Source: Izhakiella australiensis
GTDB lineage: Bacteria; Pseudomonadota; Gammaproteobacteria; Enterobacterales; Enterobacteriaceae
Assembly: GCF_002006995.1 (NCBI RefSeq)
Contig: NZ_MRUL01000004.1
Span: forward strand, 186,001-250,000
DNA length: 64,000 bases
Direction of reading: 5' to 3'
Within the stretch, counting starts at the first letter, position 1, and every line of letters begins with the position of its first letter. The notes beneath the pieces are model-generated. The model was not told where the DNA came from. It worked only from the letters and a program-made list of their open reading frames with translations, and did not search any database. Positions 57,392 to 64,000 of this stretch are shown one piece after another. The position numbers and the translations under genes are program-made.

Positions 57392-57736
57392 CTATTTACG
57401 GCAAAGCTGCTGTGCGCGATCGATAAACGGCTGCAGGCTTTTCTTTTGGCCGGGATGCGCCGGATCGTCCAGCTGAATAATTGAGATCGGTTTAGCCTGA
57501 ACCTGGCCGGATTTCATCATTGCCTCAGCCTTGTCGTTGAGGGGATACTCCAGCAGCGTACTGGGATTAATAGCAAACAGCGCGCCGCCTTTTTCACAGG
57601 TGAGCATAATCTCTTCACGATTAAACGCCCATTTGTCTTTACCAACCTCAAAGCGGCTGACGGTCACAATTTGCGATGCAGCCAGAGCGCTATTGGCGAT
57701 CCCTGATAGCAACAAAATGCTTAACCATTTTTTCAT
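57392..57736 (-). CDS. yebY: Secreted DUF2511 protein YebY
   Basis: This 114-residue protein matches E. coli YebY (113 residues, DUF2511). The signal peptide is [19 protein letters not shown], cut before ASQIVTVSR. The mature part has two cysteines (MLTCEKG and QLCRK). A longer open frame upstream overlaps copD and was not used. It lies 19 bases after copD; yebZ/copD and yebY are linked with copper homeostasis in E. coli (operon yobA-yebZ-yebY). Confidence 0.93.
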   Translation of the reverse strand: MKKWLSILLLSGIANSALAASQIVTVSRFEVGKDKWAFNREEIMLTCEKGGALFAINPSTLLEYPLNDKAEAMMKSGQVQAKPISIIQLDDPAHPGQKKSLQPFIDRAQQLCRK

Positions 57737-57755
57737 TGTAATGACCCTTTTAAAA

Positions 57756-58634
57756 TTAACCCGGCGACAGCGTCGCAAACACCGCAACCAGAATAAGCAC
57801 GCAGGCTGCCAGCAGCAGTTCAAGACAGGTGGCAGCAATAAATCGTCGCTGCGCCTGGTAACCCGCCAGTCGAAAGCGTGGAACCAGCCAGTAGCGATTA
57901 AACAGAGCAATGGCGATCATCAGCAGCACCAGCATCACCTTAAACAGCAGCAGCTGGCTGTAGAACTGAAAACTTTGCGGTGGCCAGCCAAGCAGCAGCC
58001 AGCCGTCAATGATGCCGGTAACCAGCACCAGCACCACGGCAAGATGTCCGTAAGAAGAAAAGCGCATCATGGTGCGAATAGCGTCATAGCCCGACGACTG
58101 CCGCCGCGCCGCCAGCATAACGGCAGGCAGCGGAACCAGGCCGCCAACCCAAAACGCCGCGCTGATTAAATGAATACTTTGATTGATACGCTGCAAGACA
58201 CCCGGCATACCTTCATGCATCGCGGCATGGCCGACCAGTGCCAGGCCACAAAGCTGGGTCAGCGCTGACAATAATGCCAGGTTACGCCCAAACTGGCGGG
58301 GAATAAACAGTGCCGCAAGGCTGATTAGCGGTAGCCAAAGCTGTAAGCGCCACATTCGACCGAAAGACGTAGCGAGCACGGCCTGCCACACCCCGGAACG
58401 CATAATATCTTGCCAGCCGTCGCCCATCAGACCGACCTGAGCGGCCAGTAGCAACCAGGCTGAAAATAAACAGCCCGCAGCAGCAAGCACGCTCAGAGAT
58501 AAAAGCCGACGAGATAATTGCTTGCGCCAGCATCGCGGCGCAAGCAGCGTGCTGTAAAAACAGCAGCCCGAATAAACGAACAGCAGCGTAAAGTGCATCC
58601 AGCGGCTGAACAGATAAACAGTATCCAGTGGCAT
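57756..58634 (-). CDS. copD: CopD-family copper resistance membrane protein (YebZ)
   Basis: This 292-residue protein is a CopD homologue (E. coli YebZ) with eight predicted membrane segments and conserved His residues in segments (RWMHF near 13, HAAMHEG and [13 protein letters not shown] near 145). It is thought to move copper across the inner membrane. In E. coli the periplasmic CopC-like YobA gene lies just upstream; here only 172 bases separate copD from holE, so copC/yobA is missing. Confidence 0.92.
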   Translation of the reverse strand: MPLDTVYLFSRWMHFTLLFVYSGCCFYSTLLAPRCWRKQLSRRLLSLSVLAAAGCLFSAWLLLAAQVGLMGDGWQDIMRSGVWQAVLATSFGRMWRLQLWLPLISLAALFIPRQFGRNLALLSALTQLCGLALVGHAAMHEGMPGVLQRINQSIHLISAAFWVGGLVPLPAVMLAARRQSSGYDAIRTMMRFSSYGHLAVVLVLVTGIIDGWLLLGWPPQSFQFYSQLLLFKVMLVLLMIAIALFNRYWLVPRFRLAGYQAQRRFIAATCLELLLAACVLILVAVFATLSPG

Positions 58635-58806
58635 AGTGTCCGCGATTCAGATCCCAGATCGTTCCGTGCATGAAAAGTTAAAAATCGGCGTCAGCATACC
58701 CCGCCCCTTCTGAGCTGTCGAGGTCGGATGACACCCGCCTGCAGGCAAAGACTTGTCAGCCTGCGGCGACTAAGGTACTTTTTGCACTGCGAACAGGAGT
58801 AGAGAT

Positions 58807-59037
58807 ATGTCATATAATCTGGCAGAGCTGGATCAGCAGGAAAAAGATCGCGTTAATGCCGATCTGGCCGCTGCGGGCGTCGCCTATAAAGAGCGCTACA
58901 ATATGCCCGTTATTGCTGAACTGGTTGAAAAAGAGCAGCCCGAAGAGCTGCGCATATGGTTTCGTGAACGGCTTCAGCACCACCGTCAGGCGTCGCTGTC
59001 TCTGAGCCGGCTGCCATGGGAACCTAAGCAAAAATAA
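58807..59037 (+). CDS. holE: DNA polymerase III theta subunit HolE
   Basis: HolE (76 residues, as in E. coli) binds the proofreading epsilon subunit in the pol III core and stabilises it. The family block [20 protein letters not shown] and LSRLPWEPK are seen. GGAG precedes the ATG. It is the first of the plus-strand genes holE, yobB, exoX; in exoX the proofreading theme recurs, since ExoX is a related DEDD exonuclease. Confidence 0.97.
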   Translation: MSYNLAELDQQEKDRVNADLAAAGVAYKERYNMPVIAELVEKEQPEELRIWFRERLQHHRQASLSLSRLPWEPKQK

Positions 59038-59121
59038 ACGCGCTTAACGTTTTATCTTGTTTTCTGTTGTCGCTTCGGGTGAGATAGCTTGCAGAATTAT
59101 CACTATCAGGAGTGAGTGATC

Positions 59122-59880
59122 ATGTCTTTCTGGCGTATTGCAGCGGCCCAATCCGGGTCAAAACCCGGCGAGCTTGAATGGAACATTGCCCATCATTTAG
59201 CCTTTATTCGTCAGGCGGCAGACAGAGAGGTCGACCTTCTGCTTTTTCCTGAGCTTTCACTGACCGGCTACGAACTGGAGCACGCCAGCCACCAGGCGCT
59301 GGAGCTTGACGATCCGCGCCTGAAAGTATTCAGCCAGGCGGCGCACAATCACCAGATGAGCATCATTATTGGTTTGCCTTTACTGCATGAAGGCAAACCC
59401 CGGCTATCCGCCCTCGCCTTTTTACCGGAAGGCACCCGCATCGCCTATGCCAAGCGTAAGCTGCACGGCGATGAAACGCGCTTTTTTACCCCCGGCGATG
59501 GTCTGCCACTGTTTGGTTACGATCACCGCTACGTGACGCTGGCGGTATGTGCGGATATTACCGTTGATGCCTATGCCCGCGACGCAGCCCAGCGCGGCGC
59601 TAACCTTTATGCCGCCAGCGTGCTGGTAAGCGAAACGGGTTACGCTACCGATGCCGGTTATCTGCAGCGCTGGGCGCGGGATTTCAATATGGCGGTGCTG
59701 ATGGCCAATCACGCCTATCCTACCGGCGGGTTAGACAGTGCCGGGAAAAGCGCACTCTGGGATCAGCGTGGTAATCAGATTGTGGTCGGCACTGAAGGCG
59801 AACAGCTGGTCATTGCCGAGCGTAACGAAGGTCACTGGCACGGTGACACCGTCCCGTTCATCCAACCGGAGTCGATATAA
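59122..59880 (+). CDS. yobB: Carbon-nitrogen hydrolase YobB
   Basis: This 252-residue protein belongs to the nitrilase superfamily. The Glu-Lys-Cys triad is visible: FPELSLTGYE (Glu near 40), YAKRKLHGDE (Lys near 110) and LAVCADI (Cys near 142). E. coli YobB is shorter (218 residues). ATG 59122 is used because AGGAG sits 9 bases upstream; a GTG two codons before is possible. Its stop is one base from exoX, so the genes are coupled. Substrate unknown. Confidence 0.92.
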   Translation: MSFWRIAAAQSGSKPGELEWNIAHHLAFIRQAADREVDLLLFPELSLTGYELEHASHQALELDDPRLKVFSQAAHNHQMSIIIGLPLLHEGKPRLSALAFLPEGTRIAYAKRKLHGDETRFFTPGDGLPLFGYDHRYVTLAVCADITVDAYARDAAQRGANLYAASVLVSETGYATDAGYLQRWARDFNMAVLMANHAYPTGGLDSAGKSALWDQRGNQIVVGTEGEQLVIAERNEGHWHGDTVPFIQPESI

Positions 59881-59881
59881 G

Positions 59882-60565
59882 TTGTCTGCAGTTACCCGCT
59901 TTCGCGTAATCGATACTGAAACCTGCGGTCTTGACGGCGGGATTGTCGAAGTGGCATCCGTCGATGTGGTTGAGGGTGAAATCGTCAATCCAATGAGCGA
60001 TCTGGTAATGCCCGATCGTCCAATCAGCCGCCAGGCAATGGCCATCCATCGGATTACCCCCGCCATGGTTAGCGGTATGCCGCCGGTTGAAGACGCAATT
60101 ATCCGCTATCAGGGCAGCGAATGGTACGTCGCGCACAATGCCAGCTTTGATCGGCGCGTACTGCCGGAAATGTCGGGAAACTGGCTATGTACCATGAAGC
60201 TTGCACGTCAGCTATGGCCCGGCATTAAATATGGCAACCAGGCGCTGCGAGAGTCGCTGCGGCTGGAGGTTACGCCACCGGCGCACCTGCATGCCCACCG
60301 GGCGCTTTATGATTGCTACGTCACTGCTGCGCTGTTAATTCGCATTATGCAGGTGTCCGGGTGGGACGCCGCCGCCATGGCGTCGCGAATGGAGCCCCGG
60401 CCATCACAGGAAGGGGTACTGCCGTTTGGCAAGTATCGCGGTCAGCCAATTAGCGTGGTCGCGCAGAAAAATCCGGCCTATTTGCACTGGATGCTGAAAA
60501 ATATCAGCGACCTCAAACCGGCGTTAAAACAAGCCGTTATGGCTGCGCTGGCGGCGCCGCGCTGA
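59882..60565 (+). CDS. exoX: Exodeoxyribonuclease X (ExoX)
   Basis: ExoX is a distributive 3'-5' DNA exonuclease of the DEDD (DnaQ) family used in mismatch repair and recombination. The motifs are VIDTETCG (ExoI near residue 9), [11 protein letters not shown] (ExoII near 85) and HRALYDCYV (ExoIII near 142). The start is TTG at 59882, giving [16 protein letters not shown], with GGAG 10 bases upstream. The 3' end overlaps convergent ptrB by 29 bases. A C-terminal [10 protein letters not shown] segment recalls a DUF3820 domain. Confidence 0.95.
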   Translation: MSAVTRFRVIDTETCGLDGGIVEVASVDVVEGEIVNPMSDLVMPDRPISRQAMAIHRITPAMVSGMPPVEDAIIRYQGSEWYVAHNASFDRRVLPEMSGNWLCTMKLARQLWPGIKYGNQALRESLRLEVTPPAHLHAHRALYDCYVTAALLIRIMQVSGWDAAAMASRMEPRPSQEGVLPFGKYRGQPISVVAQKNPAYLHWMLKNISDLKPALKQAVMAALAAPR

Positions 60566-62606
60566 GCGATCCGCGCGCCAGACCGATAAGAAACGCATAT
60601 TCCAGCGCAATACCTTCATAAGATTTAAACCGCCCCGATTTCCCCCCATGCCCGGCGTCCATATCGGTGCAAAGCAGCAGCAGGCTATCATCAGTTTTCA
60701 ACTTGCGCAGCTTTGCCACCCACTTTGCCGGTTCCCAGTACTGCACCTGCGAGTCATGCAGTCCGGTAGTGACCAGCAAATGAGGATAGCGCTTGGCGGT
60801 GACATTGTCATAGGGACTATATTGTCTGATGTAATGATACTCGTCGGCACGGTTTGGGTTGCCCCATTCCTGGTATTCTCCCGTCGTCAGCGGAATTGAC
60901 GCATCCAGCATGGTGGTAACCACGTCAACAAATGGCACCTCAGCCACGGCAGCATGATATAAATCAGAGGCCATATTAAGGACGGCCCCTATCAGCAACC
61001 CCCCGGCGCTTGCTCCCATGGCATAAATCCGGTCAGGGTCAGCATAACCTTGCTTAGCCAGCGCGACGGTGACATCGATAAAATCGGTGAAACTGTTCAT
61101 CTTATTCAGCATGCGACCGGCGTCGTACCAGTTCTGTCCCAGTTCCCCGCCGCCGCGTATATGAGCAATGCCAAAAACAAAACCGCGATTAAGCAGGCTA
61201 AGGCGACTGATGCTGAAATCAGCGTCCATGCTCCCGCCATAGGCGCCGTAGCCATATACCAACAGCGGATTCTTAGCCTTGTGGAAATGATCGCGATGAT
61301 AAACCAGAGAAACGGGAACCTCAGTACCGTCACGCATGATAAACCAGTGGTACTCACTGCGATAATTTGCAGGGTCAAATCCCTTAACCTCAGTCTGTTT
61401 CAGCAATACGCGCTCGCCGGTGTCCATGTCCAGTTCAAACAGAGTTTGCGGCGTAGTCATCGATGAGTATCCGTAACGCAATTTACTGGTTTCCGGACTG
61501 GGATTGTACGCCAGCCAGGTCACATAGGCCGGATCGTCGAAGGCGATGCTCACCGCCTCCCCGCTCCGACGATGAATATGGCGCAGGCTGGTAAGTCCGC
61601 GCTGGCGCTCTTCGACCACCAGCCAGTCGCGAAATAGCGAGAAGTTTTCCAGCACGATATGCGGTCGTGGCTCAATCAGGCACTGCCAGCCTTCGGCAGT
61701 AACCTCGTCGGTCCGGTAAAGGCCGAAATTTTTGCCGTGGCGATTGGAACGGATAAAAAACTGATGGTCATAGTGATCCAGACTGTATTCATGATCTTTG
61801 CTGCGAGCCATTAAAACCTGGGGAATGGCGTCATGAAACTCAGCGTCAAGCAGTCTCATCTCGCTGCTGGTACTGCTCTGCATGGCGATGATAATAAAAT
61901 GTTCTGACGTTGATTTGTGCACGCTGACATAAAAGGTATCGTCCTGCTCCTCATAGATCAGCACATCATCCTGCTGCGAGGTGCCAACCTGATGCCGCCA
62001 GACCTGCCAGGGCAATAAGGTCTGTTTATGTTTGAGGACGTAGTAAAGAACCCGACTGTCGTTTCCCCAGACGAATTCATCAGAAACGTTCTCAAGCACT
62101 TCCGGATACCAGCAGCCGGTCGTCAGATTACAAAAGCGTATGCCGAACAGACGCCGCGACAGGAAGTCTTCCGCCACCGCCAGCGTTTGGTTATCAGGAC
62201 TAACACTAAGACCTTCGAGGGTGTAGAACTCGCTGTGAGCAGCACGCTGATTCGCATCCAGCAGGATTTCCCACTCATCGGGCGTTGACGTATCAGCAGG
62301 CTGACGTAAATAGAGAGGAAACTCATCACCCTGAGCATAGCGATGCAAATAACGGTAGCCACGCTTTACATACGGGACCGACTGCACCTCCTGCGCCTCA
62401 CGTTCAATCATTTCATTGAGCAGGCTGCTTTCCAGCGCCTGATGTGAAGACATCACCGCCCTGCCGTAATCATTTTCCGCACGCAGATAGTCAATTACCT
62501 CTGGCCGTTGGCGATGATCGTCGCGTAGCCAGTAGTAATTATCGACGCGGGTATCGTCGTGCAGGGTCATGGTATGGGGAGTTTCGCGCGCTTTTGGGGG
62601 CATCAT
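60537..62606 (-). CDS. ptrB: Oligopeptidase B (PtrB, protease II)
   Basis: PtrB cleaves small peptides after Lys and Arg. The 689-residue S9A enzyme (E. coli 686) has an N-terminal beta-propeller and a C-terminal alpha/beta-hydrolase domain with nucleophile in [11 protein letters not shown] near 530, conserved Asp in [10 protein letters not shown] near 617, and His in GHGGKSGRF near 652. Start candidates are ATG 62606 and ATG 62603; a GGAG lies 13 bases before. Confidence 0.97.
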   Translation of the reverse strand: MMPPKARETPHTMTLHDDTRVDNYYWLRDDHRQRPEVIDYLRAENDYGRAVMSSHQALESSLLNEMIEREAQEVQSVPYVKRGYRYLHRYAQGDEFPLYLRQPADTSTPDEWEILLDANQRAAHSEFYTLEGLSVSPDNQTLAVAEDFLSRRLFGIRFCNLTTGCWYPEVLENVSDEFVWGNDSRVLYYVLKHKQTLLPWQVWRHQVGTSQQDDVLIYEEQDDTFYVSVHKSTSEHFIIIAMQSSTSSEMRLLDAEFHDAIPQVLMARSKDHEYSLDHYDHQFFIRSNRHGKNFGLYRTDEVTAEGWQCLIEPRPHIVLENFSLFRDWLVVEERQRGLTSLRHIHRRSGEAVSIAFDDPAYVTWLAYNPSPETSKLRYGYSSMTTPQTLFELDMDTGERVLLKQTEVKGFDPANYRSEYHWFIMRDGTEVPVSLVYHRDHFHKAKNPLLVYGYGAYGGSMDADFSISRLSLLNRGFVFGIAHIRGGGELGQNWYDAGRMLNKMNSFTDFIDVTVALAKQGYADPDRIYAMGASAGGLLIGAVLNMASDLYHAAVAEVPFVDVVTTMLDASIPLTTGEYQEWGNPNRADEYHYIRQYSPYDNVTAKRYPHLLVTTGLHDSQVQYWEPAKWVAKLRKLKTDDSLLLLCTDMDAGHGGKSGRFKSYEGIALEYAFLIGLARGSLSAAPPAQP

Positions 62607-62705
62607 AATAATTGGTCGCTCCGGGATAAAACTGACTTACCTGATATAAGCGTGGCAGCGTTTAACAGGATTGCCAACCGCGAGCAGAGGAAGATAAGGG
62701 AGAAA

Positions 62706-62728
62706 CGCCGGCGTAATAGCCGCCGGCG
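62706..62728 (-). terminator. GC-rich hairpin after yebG
   Basis: Two self-complementary CGCCGGCG blocks (62706-62713 and 62721-62728) pair across a 7-base loop between yebG and ptrB on the minus strand, followed by TTTCTCC. Plausible terminator. Confidence 0.7.
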
Positions 62729-62735
62729 CAAATAA

Positions 62736-63056
62736 TCAGGCGGCATCTACGGCTTTGATCGGCGCTTTCTTCTGCTGGTTAACCACGCTGTCGCTATCAG
62801 CGCTTTGACTGGCGACGGCCTCAGGCAGTTTACTGGTGCGAATAATATGCTGAATGGCTTCTTTCTCAGCGGCCAGATGTAAACCGAGCGCTTCACGCTG
62901 GGCTTCATCAAGCTCCAGTGTACTCTGACCCAGCCAGTCGGCAAACGTTTCAGCCATATCCAACATTTTGTCATGGGCATCCGCCTCTTTCTTGCTGGCA
63001 AACGTCATCTTTTCCTCGCCATTACGTATTACGACATATTTAATTTCTACCGCCAT
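62736..63056 (-). CDS. yebG: SOS-induced protein YebG
   Basis: YebG is a small LexA-controlled protein of unknown mechanism. The 106-residue protein (E. coli 96) begins MAVEIKYVVIRNGEEKMTFASKKEADAHDKML, the first 20 residues being a strong match to E. coli. ATG 63056 has AGAGG 7 bases upstream. The longer open frame starting 22 codons before crosses the LexA box and is not used. Confidence 0.95.
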   Translation of the reverse strand: MAVEIKYVVIRNGEEKMTFASKKEADAHDKMLDMAETFADWLGQSTLELDEAQREALGLHLAAEKEAIQHIIRTSKLPEAVASQSADSDSVVNQQKKAPIKAVDAA

Positions 63057-63069
63057 CGCACACCTCTGA

Positions 63070-63110
63070 TGCTGTATTTTTATCCAGTATAAACAAATCT
63101 TTTTTCCCGC
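63070..63110 (-). promoter_or_regulatory. LexA box and promoter of yebG
   Basis: The 20-bp box at 63070-63089 (minus strand TACTGGATAAAAATACAGCA) matches CTGT-N8-ACAG with one base off (CTGG). A promoter overlaps it: TTGCGC, 17 bases, TATACT, with the -10 inside the box, so LexA would block polymerase. About 14 bases before the yebG ATG. Confidence 0.88.
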
Positions 63111-63133
63111 GCAAATCAGCAAAGCAAGTGCCT

Positions 63134-63149
63134 ACACAAACGTTTTCGT
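63134..63149 (+). promoter_or_regulatory. PurR operator upstream of purT
   Basis: ACACAAACGTTTTCGT matches the PUR box (ACGCAAACGTTTTCGT) at 15 of 16 bases, 41 bases before the purT ATG; a TATACT -10 begins two bases after it. purT is known to be PurR-repressed in E. coli. Confidence 0.9.
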
Positions 63150-63189
63150 TTATACTGCGCGCGTTTTTAGCTAACTCAGGTATTAGATC

Positions 63190-64000
63190 ATGACGACTCT
63201 TGGCACCGCGCTGCGCCCCGCCGCCACGCGCGTAATGTTATTAGGTTCCGGCGAGCTGGGTAAAGAGGTGGCGATTGAATGCCAGCGGCTGGGCGTTGAG
63301 GTGATTGCGGTCGATCGCTATGCCGATGCGCCAGCAATGCAGGTCGCCCACCGCAGCCATGTGATCAACATGCTTGACCCACAGGCGCTGAAAGAGCTCA
63401 TCGCTCAGGAGCGGCCGGATTATATTGTGCCGGAAATTGAAGCGATCGCCACCGATGTCCTGGTAGAGCTGGAAAATCAGGGACAGCGCGTAGTACCTCG
63501 CGCTCAGGCAGCTCGCCTGACCATGAATCGAGAGGGAATTCGTCGGCTGGCGGCGGAAACGCTGGGCCTACCCACTTCTGCTTACCGCTTTGCCGACAGC
63601 CAGGCTGCGTTTCTTCAAGCCGTAGAAGAAATAGGTTTTCCGTGCATTATAAAACCGGTAATGAGCTCATCGGGGAAAGGACAAAGCTTTATTCGTAGCA
63701 AAGATGATCTTGAAAAAGCATGGGAATACGCCCAGCAGGGCGGCCGCGCCGGCGCCGGTCGGGTGATTGTTGAAAGCGTGATTAAGTTTGACTTTGAAAT
63801 CACCCTGCTCACGGTTAGCGCGACAGATGGTATTCATTACTGTGCGCCGGTGGGGCATCGTCAGGAGGATGGCGACTACCGGGAGTCATGGCAACCGCAG
63901 CAGATGAGCCCTCAGGCATTACAACAGGCGCAGCAGGTTGCGGAAAAAGTAGTGAGCGCCCTCGGTGGTCACGGATTATTCGGCGTGGAGCTGTTCGTCT
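63190..64000 (+). CDS. purT: Formate-dependent phosphoribosylglycinamide formyltransferase PurT (cut by window edge)
   Basis: PurT formylates GAR with formate and ATP, an alternative to PurN in purine synthesis. The first 270 codons are in the window (about 392 expected). The ATP-grasp fold is visible: [20 protein letters not shown] near 17, PEIEAIAT near 79, [12 protein letters not shown] near 155 and [10 protein letters not shown] near 198. Preceded by a PurR box and TATACT promoter element. Confidence 0.97.
   Translation, partial: MTTLGTALRPAATRVMLLGSGELGKEVAIECQRLGVEVIAVDRYADAPAMQVAHRSHVINMLDPQALKELIAQERPDYIVPEIEAIATDVLVELENQGQRVVPRAQAARLTMNREGIRRLAAETLGLPTSAYRFADSQAAFLQAVEEIGFPCIIKPVMSSSGKGQSFIRSKDDLEKAWEYAQQGGRAGAGRVIVESVIKFDFEITLLTVSATDGIHYCAPVGHRQEDGDYRESWQPQQMSPQALQQAQQVAEKVVSALGGHGLFGVELFV

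Overview
The window is chromosomal DNA from a member of the Enterobacterales. Gene content and order match Escherichia coli K-12 over almost the whole length, but the set of insertions and absences fits Erwiniaceae (Pantoea, Mixta or Erwinia-like) better than Escherichia or Salmonella. That genus-level assignment is inference; no search was run. There are no rRNA genes, no tRNA genes that I could recognise, no CRISPR array and no intact insertion sequence.

Layout. (1) 1-4.8 kb: the end of yeaG (stress-linked protein kinase), yeaH, the antiporter gene cvrA and a small DUF1480 (YebV-like) gene. (2) 5-8 kb: an insertion relative to E. coli, with an unlinked undecaprenyl-phosphate sugar-1-P transferase (WbaP/WceG type, starts exopolysaccharide or O-antigen units) and a Bcr/CflA-type drug exporter. 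(3) 8-20 kb: dadAX, ycgB (SpoVR), fadR, dsbB, a 58-residue lipoprotein, ycgN, ycgM, an MltB-like lytic transglycosylase, ycgL, minCDE and rnd. (4) 20-29.8 kb: fadD with a FadR operator, the Slp-like lipoprotein yeaY, tsaB, yoaA, yoaB, yoaH, pabB, nudL and sdaA. (5) 30-37 kb: a CSS-EAL phosphodiesterase, yoaE preceded by a previously unannotated overlapping leader ORF, the mannose PTS operon manXYZ and yobD. (6) 37-47.7 kb: rlmA, cspC with a frameshifted yobF relic, a metallo-beta-lactamase-fold insertion, yebO, yobH, kdgR, yebQ, htpX with a clear sigma-32 promoter, and the proQ-prc operon followed by msrC. (7) 47.8-54 kb: letA-letB (lipid transport across the envelope), rsmF, pphA and a small YmgB/AriR-like gene. 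(8) 54.6-57.3 kb: the sRNA gene sdsR (RyeB) followed by an accessory trio (HxlR regulator, NmrA-type reductase, Tat-exported esterase). (9) 57.4-64 kb: yebY-copD, holE, yobB-exoX, ptrB, yebG with a LexA box, and the start of purT with a PurR box.

The genes are mostly housekeeping: envelope maintenance (letAB, prc, htpX, dsbB, lytic transglycosylase), division-site placement (minCDE), fatty-acid degradation and its control (fadR and its target fadD lie within 10 kb), amino acid catabolism (dadAX, sdaA), folate and purine synthesis (pabB, purT), sugar uptake (manXYZ), and RNA biology (rnd, rsmF, rlmA, proQ, cspC, sdsR). Two regions that are far apart in E. coli K-12 (dadX-to-minE and yeaG/rnd-to-purT) are contiguous here, so this genome keeps or has restored a joined arrangement. 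I found no convincing novel defence, mobile or biosynthetic system. The most unusual signals are the TAATG-coupled leader ORF of yoaE, the decayed yobF upstream of an apparently intact cspC, the loss of nhaB, mntP, mgrB and copC from their usual positions, and the internal tandem repeat in the lytic transglycosylase linker.
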